Shown piece by piece: positions 11,431-21,881 of a stretch of DNA of 64,000 nucleotides. A program made the translations under genes and the position numbers. Location: the NCBI GenBank assembly GCA_029876055.1, contig CM056874.1, forward strand, positions 3,596,001 through 3,660,000. The letters are read 5' to 3'. This DNA is from Madurella fahalii (lineage: Eukaryota > Ascomycota > Sordariomycetes > Sordariales). How positions within the stretch are numbered: position 1 is the first letter of the stretch; each line of letters begins with the position of its first letter. A model generated the notes under the pieces. That model searched no databases. It saw nothing but the letters and a program-made list of their open reading frames with translations, and was not told the DNA's origin.

Positions 11431-13316
11431 ATGTTCCAGTCCCAGCCCTACATCCAGGTGTCGACCGGGTATGCGATACCGCACAGCTTGCCCGATTACA
11501 CGTTCGAGGAGACGCCTCTGCGCCTGAGCAACGGGCGAGGGCCCGGCCCGCAGGGTACAAGTGGCAGCGCTGCGAATGCCCTGCTTTACCAGACGCCCAT
11601 CTTCAGCGCTGCTAATGGTGCAGGAATCGGCCCCGCACCTTCTCCCCCTGGCACTACCTTCGACTTTCACGCCACCTCAACCACTGCTGCCGCTTCGACC
11701 GTGTCTGCGCCCGCTCACCACCGACCTTCGCTTCCGCTAATGCTCAAGATGGAGTCGAACACGGACGATCTAGTCGCCCAGGAGGCGGCCGCAAGGGAAT
11801 ACCAGCCGCGGCTCGAGGTAAATTCCAGCTCCATTTCCACACCTGCCCGTTTTATGTTTTCCGGAACCCCGCGCTCACCAGGGCCCGCACGTTGTCGTCT
11901 GCAGGGACCGCTCGTCGGCAAGAAGACGCCGAGCACAGCTATCACGGAAGAATATGCCAAGGCCGATCCAATTTATGTACAGAAGACGATGGTGGGTAGC
12001 CGATGCAAAGTCGTGACGCGAGCCTGGCACTGTGCCGCTGACATGGCTGCCAGGTATTGCCCCAGACGTACACGCATTATCGTCAAATCCAGGGGGACGG
12101 CAACTGTGGCTGGCGGGGTAAGTCGGAACGCTCCAACACGTCCGCGGCATATCTCGGCTATGGGTGTGCTGACAACAATCCGGCAGCCATTGGGTTCGGC
12201 TACTTTGAGACGCTGGTCAAGAGTGGCAGCAAGGCGCGGGTCGAGGCCGAGAGGCAACGGCTGCAGGAACTCAACGGCTACATCGAGAGTGCCGGGGGTG
12301 TGCCGGCCTATGTGTTCCAAGACTTCGCCGACGAGACCTTCTTGCTCCTTCAAAAGATGTCTGAGCTGATTGGCAACCCGGAGCAGGCAATGGGGGAGCT
12401 GTTGGAGGCCTTCAACACGCCAGACATCTCAAACTCGATCATGTACCACTTCAGACTCCTGGCGAGCGCGTACCTCAAGGGTAACCGTGAAACCTACGGC
12501 GCCTTCGTCACGACCGGCACCGGCGTCGATGGGTACTGTCAGTCCGTCCTTGAGCGCCACAATGTCGAGATCGACCACCTCGGCCTGATGCTCCTGGTAA
12601 ATGTGCTCCTGAAGCCCGTCGGCTTCGTCTTGGAGGTGGCCTACCTCGACCGGAGCCCCGGTTCCGAGGTCAACATGTACCGTTTCCCAGAGGAAGCAAA
12701 CAGCCAACACGCCTCGGAACTAGGACCCATCATCCATCTGCTGTACCGTCCGGATCACTACGACATCCTGTATCCCCCTGAACCGGTCACCTTGCAGGTT
12801 CACCGCGTGGCCAGCTTCTCGCAGAGCTACGAGATTGGGAGCACTGCGGCGGGAATTCAGGGCTTCGGCCCCATGGATATGCAGCCGTTGTCTTTCATCC
12901 CTGGTATCGGTGCTTCATCGGGATTGGCGCCCATTTTCGACACAACAAGCGCCTCTCCGCTCACTACGTATAGTCCGAGCCCGGCATCACCCTGGGTGCC
13001 GTCGCCATTCGCCGACCCCTCACACCAGACGCCACCGCCGCCAGTGGCGGTCCCCGCGCCCGCGCCGCAGCCGCCGCAGCCGCAGCCGCAACCCCAGACA
13101 CACCCGTTGCGTTTCAGCGAGTATTGTCAGCTCCCAGAGTACGTCGAGAACAACACATGGCGGGAGCCGACATTCCAGACGACGACGTTCAAGAACAGCC
13201 ACTTCAACGTGGCTCACTACAACAACCCCAACTTCCAACCCGAAGAGTACAAACCTGGCGCTGATGACCACGATTCGCCGCCGCGGGGCAGCGGCCGGAA
13301 GAGGGGCAGCGTGTAA
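11431..13316 (+). CDS. Otubain-family ubiquitin thioesterase (peptidase C65)
   Basis: Cysteine protease that removes ubiquitin, in the OTUB1 family (typically Lys48-linked chains; family knowledge). Four exons: 11431-11817, 11905-11991, 12054-12117, 12187-13316; introns of 87, 62 and 69 nt. Two introns are multiples of three without stops, so unspliced frames look deceptively open. The product is 555 aa. The catalytic motif QGDGNCGWRA gives Asp173 and Cys176, and the catalytic His is about 370 in RPDHYDILYP. The N-terminal ~100 residues and the C-terminal ~150 residues are fungal extensions, the latter with a Pro/Gln-rich stretch (about 465-490) and a basic end. The start at 11431 (MFQSQPYIQV) is the first ATG of the frame. 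A CT-rich and AC-repeat leader lies upstream. Confidence 0.92.
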
Positions 13317-15487
13317 CCGCTTTTATAAGAGGGCTGGCTGTGCCAACCAGGATCTCCAGACCTATGGCAGTACGAAAGACTGAAGAATCCGGCAAAGAGA
13401 TTGGAGGGCGTAATACCGGACGGGCAAACGAGCGGTGCAAGGCAATCACGGTCAGCCGGGATGTGGTTGACGACGATTTTCACGACTCTCCAGATCTTTC
13501 CTACGCCTCTCATCCGGCGTCCTCGGCGCACTTGATTTATTTATTTATTTTTACCTCAGCTAACCATTCCCAACTACGGATCGATCAAAGCCCTGCGCCC
13601 CCAACGGCGCTGGGTGGGGACGAGTTCAAGGGGGTTCAAGAGAGGAACTTTGCATTTTGCGACCACTTAATGACGACTTCCAGAACCAGGCTGGACAATA
13701 CAAATACATGGGATTCGTTTCCTCTCTTACCACGTCTAGCTGTGTCATTTACCCAGGGGCATCATGCATCATTGTTGAATCAGCAAAATTGGCAGGCGAC
13801 GGCGGGGTTTGTTTTGTCAGCTTTTGCTCGTTTTATCTTGGTCAGCCTTCCAGATGCATTTTGCCACTAGGAGCGGAGAGGGTTGATCTTTTGTCTTTTT
13901 CTCTCTTTTCTTTTCCTTTTCCTTTTTCTTCCTCCCCTTTCCCCTCGGGACTTCCTGAACATTGCATATGCCAGAGTGGGGTGGGGCCAGAAAAAAAAAG
14001 GGGGGGGGGGGGGGGGGGGGTTGAGAAAGAACACGCCCGAGGCCGGAAGGATTGCATCGAGCATCGGCGCGCTGAATTGAAGAAGGTTCCCCGAAAAAAA
14101 AAAAGGGGGGGATTCAATGAAGAACCGGTTGCAACATCCTTGGAAAGCCAATGGTGGGCATAACAAAACAACTAGCCCTAAATGGCATAGCAGCCTGCAT
14201 GCATATCGGGAGATGTGTGTTGGCGTTGGAAGACGGAGGAGAGCAGGTGCTAAGAATAGGGAACTAGTTGCCTGGCCGGAAAGTAAGGTATCAATCAGTG
14301 ATGAGGAGCGGTGAAGGGCATGGGCATGTATGTATCAACTGACTGGTGGCCTTGGCAAGGGCCGACTGGGAGGGGCTTCATGGCAAACGGGGATGAATAG
14401 GATTTTTATTTTATTTTATTTTACTCTTTTTACTTTTTGCCTTTTTATACAGACTCGCCGCGGCGCTTGAAGTCGAATATCGAGCTTCCTGGGCTCTCGA
14501 TTCTCGTTCGAATCCCGAGAGACTCCCGCGGACGGCCTACCCGACCGGCCCGACCATCCAACTACCGAACGCACAATTCTCGCGCGAACCGACCGTGTTC
14601 CATTGCCGCGGACAGCTCTCTACTTGGAGTCCACGGAGGTCCAGACCTCGGATCTACATGCCCTCCTCTTGAACTTTCCCACCGAACAGCAGCCACCAGG
14701 ACTTGCCGCAGTTCCTTGCTAGCCGAGCCGAGACAATCCACCACCCTCTCTTGGCATTCCATGACTCGACTTGGACACGCCTCATTACTCCATGCTCTGT
14801 CATGCAATTCAGGGGAGGGGCGACACCGCATCACCGCCGCACACACCGCAGCGTTTGTCCTGCAAGCCCGGGAGCTTCGCATTCCAAACACCTCGTTTGT
14901 AATGCGCTCAGCTGAAACATGCATACATCTATTCCCTGTATCGTTTTCTCTATAGAACGGAAACGTACCTGTTTGGTTGACTTTGAAGGCTCGGAATATT
15001 CACGCTTGCAAAGTGGGTCTCAACCGTTGAGATGGTTTACTTGGGTGGGATGGACAAAATGCTACCAAAGTGAGGTGATATTTGGTTGGCGATATCGGAG
15101 GATTGATATGTTTGCACCAGATATGCAAGCGTGCATAAAACCGGTAAAACGACAGAATAATCGTTATACCTCCGACCTCAGTTCGTTGTGCTGAGGTCTG
15201 CAGCTGAGTGGGGCGGTAAGAAAACAGCTCGGTCGGAACTGCTGGGTGCGGTACCCTCCGGTTTCGTTTTCTACCTTCAGGTTCACACATTCCTCAAGAA
15301 AAAGACCTACCGAAGGACTGTAGGTTCATACCTAGCCAATAACCCGGCTGTCGGAGATACTGTTGGCCATCGTACACGTATTAATATGTGTACATGATTT
15401 TAGCTAGAGATTTCCTCAAATCTCGGTATACAGTTAACCCCATCAAGATCGACCACGCCCTTCCCTCCTTGAGGTCCTCGTATAATG
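13317..15487. other. Intergenic region between otubain and octanoyltransferase 3' ends
   Basis: The two flanking genes converge here. I see no supportable gene. It holds a T/C-rich tract (13890-13945), A9G21 (13991-14021) and A11G7 (14094-14111) homopolymer junctions, and a TTTTA repeat at about 14405-14430. A plus-strand open frame near 14437-14955 lacks domain-like composition. Confidence 0.5.
13991..14021. repeat. A9G21 homopolymer junction
   Basis: Nine A followed directly by about 21 G. A shorter copy of the same arrangement (A11G7) lies at 14094-14111. See findings for similar junctions elsewhere. Confidence 0.9.
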
Positions 15488-16600
15488 TTAGCGCGCCTGA
15501 TCTGAGAGTACTCCACGAACCCCCTTTAAAAACTCGATACCCTCCTCGACGCCCTCATCAGATTCAATTGCAACCGACGCCAGCAAATTGTCCATCAGGT
15601 CCATTGTCTCCACCGTCCCGACGACATCCACCCCCTCTAACCCAAGTCTCCTCGCTAGCTCTTCGGCCCAAGCACCCGCCACCATGCGTGCCGTCCTAGC
15701 GCCCACCGAGCGAGCGCCGCCTCCATCGTAAAGCGGAGCACGGCCACTAGTCGTCCGTGCTACAGCCAATTCCGCGAGCTTCTCGCCCACCTCGCGGGCC
15801 CCGCCGGGCAACAGACCCGCCAAGCTCGCCACCGTCTTGCCCTCCAACCCGCACGCGACGATCCTCGCCCAGGGGTTCCGACCCTCATCCGTCACCTCGA
15901 GCCCGGGGAAGTCGACATTGACCGCCGTCCCCAGCGCGCTGACGTGCCGCCGCAAGTGCACGCCCAGCGCAGCGATCTTGGCCACCTCCCCAACCCCAAC
16001 CCCGTCCCCATCCTCTTCCACGGCGCCCTTCTCTGGGCGCACGCGCACCCAGACCCCGGGGTCGTCGGTGGTGAAGGCCCGCACGCCGAAGGCGCCGCGC
16101 AGCGCCGCGATGGTCGTGTCCTCGAGCAGGCGCGAGTAGCACCGCACGGTGAGCCGCCTGTGCGCCGGCGACCGCAGGTCCAGCACCGGCCACAGCACCA
16201 CCTGGCCCGGCCCGTGGTATGTGGTGAGCCCGCCGCGGAGGGAGTAGGCGAGGCCCGGGCGGAGCGTGGCGGGCGGGTCGTGGTCATGGTCATTGTCATT
16301 GTCGTTGTCGTTGCTACCGCCGCTACCGCCGCTGCCGCCATCCCGGACCTGCAGCGGGGCTGTCAGGCGGGCGATCTCGCCCGGGCTGAGGGGCGCGGTC
16401 TGGCGCCGGCCCAGCGTGTAGATTGGATGGGGCGTGAAGGAGATTAGCGTGGGCGGTGGCGCGGCCTGGGTCCCCGACGCCGCCGGGTCATCCTTGAAGT
16501 CGAGGTGCTGGCGGCGTACGTGTTCTTGCACGCGCGAGGCGAGGCTGTAGGGGACGTAGCGGGGGTGGATGCTGGGGAGGTGCAGGTGCCGGAGGCGCAT
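15488..16600 (-). CDS. LIP2: Octanoyl-[acyl-carrier-protein]:protein octanoyltransferase (LipB/LIP2 type)
   Basis: Transfers octanoate from mitochondrial ACP to lipoate-dependent proteins (H protein, E2 subunits), the first step of lipoate synthesis. It is a single exon of 370 aa. Family motifs are RGGLTTYHGPGQ (about 122-133), KIAALG with the conserved Lys at 208, and the catalytic Cys250 in ACGLEGKTVASL. The start ATG at 16600 (MRLRHLHLPSIHPRY) begins the homologous part; the frame stays open upstream to about 17359, but that stretch is low-complexity UTR-like DNA. An unusual Gly/Ser then Asn/Asp/His repeat insert (about 88-109), coded by GTCATT/GTCGTT-type repeats, separates two conserved blocks. 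It is convergent with otubain and in tandem downstream of RSM22. Mitochondrial location is inferred from the pathway. Confidence 0.92.
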   Translation of the reverse strand: MRLRHLHLPSIHPRYVPYSLASRVQEHVRRQHLDFKDDPAASGTQAAPPPTLISFTPHPIYTLGRRQTAPLSPGEIARLTAPLQVRDGGSGGSGGSNDNDNDNDHDHDPPATLRPGLAYSLRGGLTTYHGPGQVVLWPVLDLRSPAHRRLTVRCYSRLLEDTTIAALRGAFGVRAFTTDDPGVWVRVRPEKGAVEEDGDGVGVGEVAKIAALGVHLRRHVSALGTAVNVDFPGLEVTDEGRNPWARIVACGLEGKTVASLAGLLPGGAREVGEKLAELAVARTTSGRAPLYDGGGARSVGARTARMVAGAWAEELARRLGLEGVDVVGTVETMDLMDNLLASVAIESDEGVEEGIEFLKGVRGVLSDQAR

Positions 16601-17770
16601 TGTTTTGTGATTTGAGGGATTCTTCCCCCCTGCCCTGCCCTGCCCTGCCCTGCCTGCCCGGCCCTGACCCCGCGGGAAGATGTGGGAGGAGCAAGTGAGT
16701 TGATGGTGGTGGTGGTGGGAACGGTAGTGGTGCTGGTGCTGGTATGTGGTGGTGGTAACGGTGGTGGTAATGGTGTGGTGATCCAGGATTGAGGTACTCG
16801 GTAACGTTTCCCCGGAGAAGGACAATTCTCTTCTCCCACTAACGAAACCTTGGCGGCCCGGCCTGTTGGTTTGTTTCGTGGGGTGGTGGATGCCGTGGAT
16901 GCGTGGGTCGACGGAGCGGGTCAGTTGCCGGTCGCCGTAGGGTCCGAAAAGCAGGTGATTTCCGCCATGCTTTTTTGCGCGCAGTGGAGCAAACCAGCGA
17001 ATGAACTTCCCCTGCGGGCGACAGGGTTGAACCGAGATCGGGGCCGAAATGGGTACGCCCGGCCGCCGGCATCGTGGTGGGATCCAGTGGATTCGTCGGA
17101 TCCCAAGCGACAAGGCCCCAAGGGCTCCGCAGCGGCAATGGCCGCTAGGGTTTGCAGGCTGCAGCTCTTGGCGCTGCCAGGCCCCAACTTCACTCTGCAC
17201 CGGGCGCTGCGGCACAGGCTTCCGCACCACTGGGATCGGTCCGATGTGGGGACTTGTCTCTCCCTCCCCGCCCCCCGAGACACAAAGGGGGGCCGGTTTC
17301 AAGTTGCACAAAGTGCACAACTCCAGCGGTTCCTGCGTACATAACGTTATCAGCGCCATGGACGGAGCTGTCTGGGTCCGGGGCTCTCGTCGGTGTCAAT
17401 GTTGCCCCGTTGGGGCTCCCGTCTTACCCAGTACCCTCCCTGCGAGCTGTGTGGTTTTCCACCTGCACACATCCAACGCTTGCAGGAAACTACCGATGCA
17501 ACGATTTCAAGGAGGGACCCGAATGCGAAAACCGGTTTGTCATGCACGTAAAGGAAAAGCTACGCCAGCTAGGCCTGAAGCGGCATGGTGAAGAGCTCCT
17601 GCCGGACAGTCCCAACGACTTTGGCACGCAGCCCTCGTCGCCCAATGGGGCAACTGTTACGAGAAACACTTCAAAACGGCCGTTACGATGCCTGGTGGCG
17701 GCGTATTCCCAGCCTTAATATTACACACGGTATCATGTACATGCACGGTATACACAATCCACCTGCCAGT
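16601..17770. other. Intergenic region upstream of octanoyltransferase
   Basis: It contains the promoter and 5' UTR of the octanoyltransferase, with a TGCCC pentamer repeat (16631-16655) and a GGT-rich run (about 16700-16775). The segment 17486-17718 on the plus strand has an acceptor-like CAG and 77 sense codons to a TAA, with protein-like composition. I do not recognise it (see findings). Confidence 0.45.
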
Positions 17771-20401
17771 TCAGCTCCGCATGAACTCGGCATCCTCCTT
17801 ATCGTCAGGGTCCTCCAGCTCGTCGATGCCCATCTCGTGCAGCAAATCATCAATCTTGACCTTCCTTCCGCCCTTGGTTCTCCGCTCGACGTGGCCCCTG
17901 GGCTGCTTCTCGTGCGTGAGGACGCCGTGTTGCGGGTGCACGTTGATCTCGACAACCTTGTGCTTCTTCCGTCCGGCCGCCGCCTCTCGAGCCCGGACGC
18001 CCCCATCGTCGGGCGCAGCCCCAGCCCTACCAAGACGGATCTTTCGAGGGGTCCGCGTCTTGGCGCCCAGCGCCCACAGGTCGCCCCAGCTCGCCTTGCG
18101 GGCGTCGTGATATGCCTGCTTCGAGAACGACTTGGGCACCACCCACCGCTCGATGGTGCCGGCCGGCGTGCACAGGTCGAGCGTGACATGCCCGCGGCTC
18201 TTAAGCGGCGTGAGGATGTTGCGCGGCAACGAGAGCGCGTGCGGTGCCGCGCCGGCATCGTCGGCCTTCCCGTACCCTGCGAAGGCACGGTCGGCAGCCT
18301 GCTGGCCTTGCAGGAAGGCCGGCCTGGACGACGACGCAGGCGCATCGTACCCCTTTGGATAGACGCCCCTGCGCACCGCGAGGTAGCTAAACTTGATGTC
18401 CTCATGACTGCGGTGCGAGGCGCCAAGCACCTGCTGCAGGAACGGAGGGCGGATGAAGCGCTGGTTGAAGTGGCAGAAGTCCTTGCGACCCGGACTGACA
18501 CCGGGAACGTGATACATGGGACATGCTGTGTGGTTTGTGCAGGGCGCGATGATCATGCCGGGCTCTGGCGTACGTTCCGTTGAAGGCTCCAGCTCCTCGC
18601 CGCGAGGCCGAGGCGTAGGCGGGATGATGAACTCATCGAGGATGCGGGAGCGCACATTGGCTACCGCCTCGAAACCGCGTGGATGCCCCTTCTCAAGGAC
18701 TATCAGCACGCCACCTTCGGGCGAAAGCATGCTCCAGAGATTGTCCAGAAGCTCTTTGCGCTTGTACTCCTTCTCGAGCGGCATCAGCATGTGGGAGGCA
18801 ATGATGACATCAAAAACTTTCCGAGGCGCAGGTGAGCCGCCAGAGTCCAGTTTCCGTTCTGATCCCTCGACCGAGTGCACATAGTCGGGCAGGCGAGGGA
18901 GGAATGTGGTGTTGTGCAGAAAACGGGAGATGCGGTGTCGGAGATTGTCGTTGCCCACAATAACCGTCCTCTTGCCAGGGGGCTCTGCGTTTGTCACGTT
19001 CCCCTTCTCGCGGAGAACATCCCACTGGGCTTGTAGAACATCCTGCCAGGCTGCCAGGCCCGCTCCACCGGCACCGACATCAAGCACTCGGGGTGGGGTT
19101 CCGTCAGCCCGTGTTAGGAGACCCCGCAGCCAGCCCTCACCGAGGCGCTTCCGGACCTCTACCAAGGCGCTCATTACCGACGCATACAAACCCGGTAGCA
19201 CAGTCGCGATGAAGGCATCGGCCTCAATCTCGGACATTCTGTGATGGCCGGCCTGCAGCTGAAGGCCCTTCTGAGGGAGATTTGACTTTGACTTTGGCGT
19301 CGCCGGGCCGTAAGGCAGTCCAGGGCCTCCCAGCACGCGTTCTGCCGCCTCTCGGACATGCGTCACATCGGCTCTGCCCAGAAGAGTGCTGATGGGCTCG
19401 ACGAATGTCAGTTTGGGAAGCTGCAGCGTACTGGGATACGTCCCGGACCGACCCATTGTAGTGTACTCGTGCAGCCGTGGGCTCTTGTAAGTCTCCCAAA
19501 CGGGAGCCGAAAACGAGGCGTCAGGCTCGCCCTCGTCTTCCTCGATCTCCTCCTCCTCACGCGGTTCCTCCTGCTCAATAATGTTCTCCTCCTCGTGGAT
19601 CTCCTCAGCGGGCAGTAGTGAGGCCGCCTCGAAGTCGCGTTGCAGCTTCAGGAGCGCGTTGTACTCTCTCCGATTGTTCGCCTTCACATTGAGATAATCA
19701 ATACGGCCGTCAGACGTTGTCGGGACGGGCTCAAACGCATCGATCCCTTCCATGTCCTCCAGAGCGAGCTCCTCCAGATCGACCTCCTCTGGCTCGAGGT
19801 TTTCACGCTCGGCCTCTACTAGAAGGTCCTCTTCGATCCCCTCCTCAGCCTCAATAGCGACTGAACGATCAATTGTGTACTCAACCTCCTCGAGGAGTCC
19901 GCCCTCAGTCTCTCTCAGTAGAGCATGTCTCGGCACTGAGCCGTCGTAGACCTCGCCTTCTGCATTGCGGTAAGGAATCCCCACATCCTCGGGCGTTGTT
20001 TCGCGCAGTGGCGGACCGTATAGCCTCTCGTAGAGTTTGTATTCCTCGGTCGACAGGTAGCCGGGCGGAAGTGTGTTGCCGAACGTCTGTCGTGCCTGGC
20101 GCACGATTGTCTCAATATCTTCTAATTTTGTCCCACCAGACGCATCCGACGGCTCGGTGGCATTGCTATCTTGAGTAGGCTCTTGTCGGAGTGGCCTGCT
20201 TGTCGAGAAATGCCTGATCGAATTTGGCCGCCAGAAAGACGTTGCAGGTGCCGAGACAACTGATGGGGCCTGTAGACGCTGGCGCAGAAACGGGCGGGAT
20301 ATTGTTCTGCTGCCCGGCAGCAAAAGAGCATCGTAAAAGCTCAGAAGCTGAGCCCGGCACCCGGGACACCGGTTCTGCATTTTCCCAGCCGAAATCATCA
20401 T
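17771..20401 (-). CDS. RSM22: Mitochondrial small-subunit ribosome assembly protein Rsm22 (METTL17 family)
   Basis: Methyltransferase-like protein that binds the mitochondrial small ribosomal subunit during assembly. It is a single exon, 876 aa from ATG at 20401; ATGs at 20398 and 20380 are alternatives, and CPGCRAQLL after the third looks like the conserved start. The N terminus is basic and Ser-rich with RHFSTS, a mitochondrial presequence cleavage style. A Glu-rich insert spans about 160-295. The SAM-fold motif VLDVGAGGAG is at about 439-448. Cysteines matching the METTL17 Fe4S4 ligands are at about 621, 627 and 643 (APCTNHTACPMYH, DFCHFNQRF) and 744 (LDLCTPAG). The C terminus is Lys-rich, then acidic. 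It lies 328 bp downstream of the thioredoxin gene on the same strand. Confidence 0.93.
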   Translation of the reverse strand: MMISAGKMQNRCPGCRAQLLSFYDALLLPGSRTISRPFLRQRLQAPSVVSAPATSFWRPNSIRHFSTSRPLRQEPTQDSNATEPSDASGGTKLEDIETIVRQARQTFGNTLPPGYLSTEEYKLYERLYGPPLRETTPEDVGIPYRNAEGEVYDGSVPRHALLRETEGGLLEEVEYTIDRSVAIEAEEGIEEDLLVEAERENLEPEEVDLEELALEDMEGIDAFEPVPTTSDGRIDYLNVKANNRREYNALLKLQRDFEAASLLPAEEIHEEENIIEQEEPREEEEIEEDEGEPDASFSAPVWETYKSPRLHEYTTMGRSGTYPSTLQLPKLTFVEPISTLLGRADVTHVREAAERVLGGPGLPYGPATPKSKSNLPQKGLQLQAGHHRMSEIEADAFIATVLPGLYASVMSALVEVRKRLGEGWLRGLLTRADGTPPRVLDVGAGGAGLAAWQDVLQAQWDVLREKGNVTNAEPPGKRTVIVGNDNLRHRISRFLHNTTFLPRLPDYVHSVEGSERKLDSGGSPAPRKVFDVIIASHMLMPLEKEYKRKELLDNLWSMLSPEGGVLIVLEKGHPRGFEAVANVRSRILDEFIIPPTPRPRGEELEPSTERTPEPGMIIAPCTNHTACPMYHVPGVSPGRKDFCHFNQRFIRPPFLQQVLGASHRSHEDIKFSYLAVRRGVYPKGYDAPASSSRPAFLQGQQAADRAFAGYGKADDAGAAPHALSLPRNILTPLKSRGHVTLDLCTPAGTIERWVVPKSFSKQAYHDARKASWGDLWALGAKTRTPRKIRLGRAGAAPDDGGVRAREAAAGRKKHKVVEINVHPQHGVLTHEKQPRGHVERRTKGGRKVKIDDLLHEMGIDELEDPDDKEDAEFMRS

Positions 20402-20728
20402 CCTTCCACCCGAATCGAGGTTGTGGAAGAATGGTGATGTGAAGAGGCAAAGAAAGAGTTTCACAGACGGCCCGAGCTGGAGGGGCTGGGCTCGACCAAA
20501 GATTCGCGTCAAGACCCCTGCACGTGACAGCCAATCCTTGTACGAGTGGCAACAAGAAACACTCAATAATGGATAAGATCAATAGGTCCCATCTAAGAGG
20601 CTTGAACCTCTGTTTTATACAATGTAGTAGACCGACCAAGGTGAAACTGCAATGCTCAACTCCCAAAGTGCTCCAAACGCCCGACTTGTCCCCCTCCCAA
20701 ATCCGACATCCCGAACCGCCTCCCATCA
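20402..20728. promoter_or_regulatory. Short spacer and RSM22 promoter
   Basis: About 330 bp between the thioredoxin stop and the RSM22 start, both on the minus strand. It must carry the thioredoxin 3' UTR and the RSM22 promoter. No distinct motif is seen. Confidence 0.45.
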
Positions 20729-21522
20729 TCATGAACTGCTGATATCGTTCAACGTCTTGAAACCAGGTCTCGCCGCCGGCCTCGTCCCGGACCCCGGCTG
20801 TACCCTCGGCGGAGGGTTCTTCCTATTGAACGACGAGTTCTCTGCACTCTTGTAGGGGTCGAGCTGCGCGATGCCGTCAGTGAACAATTCTCCCAAACCA
20901 CCTTAAGTTGGCTTGCGGATCTACCCACCGAGAACAACGAGACAAAATACAAGGCAAAAAACGCAATCACGGCATCCAGAAGCCCCGGCAAACTCCAACT
21001 TCGCCTAGTAGCCATCATCGACGGCCTCGTCGCACCCACTCCACTACCCCCAAGCCTCTGACCCCGCGATGAGAAGGCCGCGCCGCCGCCGGCGCCCGGG
21101 CCCGCCAGCTTGACGGCCTTGTCCACGGCGGCAGTCAGAGCCGGCGGGTTGGCGCCCTGAATGGTCTCGATCACGGACGCGTTGCGCAGGACGAGGAAGG
21201 TGGGCATGGCGCGCACGCCGTACTGCTGCGCGACATCGCCCTGGTTGTCGACGTTGACCTTGCAGAAGGCGATCTTGCCGGGCTTGGAGTACTTGGTCGA
21301 GAGGGACTCGAAGGTCGGCGCGATCATCTTGCACGGGCCGCACCAGTCGGCATAGACTGCAGGAGGGGTTAGGAGGGAGTGGTTAGCGAATTTAAGATAG
21401 TGGGGGTGGGCTGTTCTGCGAAGGGACGAGAGACAAAACGTACAGTCGGCGATGACGATGGAGTTGGAGCTGACCACCTGACGCCACTGCGCCGAGGAGC
21501 CGATGCTGATTGTTGCGCTCAT
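20729..21522 (-). CDS. Thioredoxin with C-terminal membrane segment
   Basis: Disulfide oxidoreductase. Exons on the minus strand: 21444-21522, 20929-21356, 20729-20863; introns of 87 and 65 nt, giving 213 aa. The splice at codon 27 (T|TC) creates the consensus DFYADWCGPCK, with the redox pair Cys32/Cys35 and cis-Pro78 in AMPTF. After the ~110-residue thioredoxin fold comes a Gly/Ala linker, a hydrophobic span at about 152-170 (LLDAVIAFFALYFVSLFS), and a basic, Pro-rich tail ending FKTLNDISSS. The second intron is essential: without it the tail reads into Arg/Ser-rich nonsense. A membrane-anchored form is inferred from the hydrophobic span; which membrane cannot be told. It is divergent from the SPOUT methyltransferase with a 359-bp shared promoter. 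Confidence 0.93.
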
Positions 21523-21881
21523 TCTGTAGCCAGTAGACAGTTGCGAGCGACTCGGGGATGTTTGTGGTTTGAAGTCGGTGATTTGGTAGGTTTGTCAGCC
21601 TGGCGATGCGACTCGACGACTGACGCCATGGATGATAAAGTGTCCTGATCGGCAGTTGATTGATCTAGGGTTGGGGTTGTATATGCACGTCTGCAGCTTT
21701 TCGACCAGGCCATCTTATCGATTAGGAAGGCGGTGAGGATTTTGCGCAATTCTGCCAATCTTCAGATCAAAACTTCTGGAGCTTCACGACCCTGCGAATG
21801 TCAACGATGCCATGGACTTGAATTAGGCTTTCACCTGTATCTCCTGACCGATATTGGGGCTTGGGTTTTCTTAAATTCACT
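21523..21881. promoter_or_regulatory. Divergent promoter, thioredoxin / SPOUT methyltransferase
   Basis: 359 bp shared between two divergent starts, so a bidirectional promoter is likely. No specific operator is recognised. Confidence 0.5.

Noticed and set aside
11818..11904. Reading through the first otubain intron, which is open and in frame.
   Set aside because: It has GTAAAT and CTGCAG ends, and removing it gives the continuous LEGPLVGKKT block expected in otubains.
16601..17359. N-terminal extension of the octanoyltransferase to 17359.
   Set aside because: The upstream part is low-complexity and repeat-rich, and the homologous enzyme starts at MRLRHLHLP (16600).
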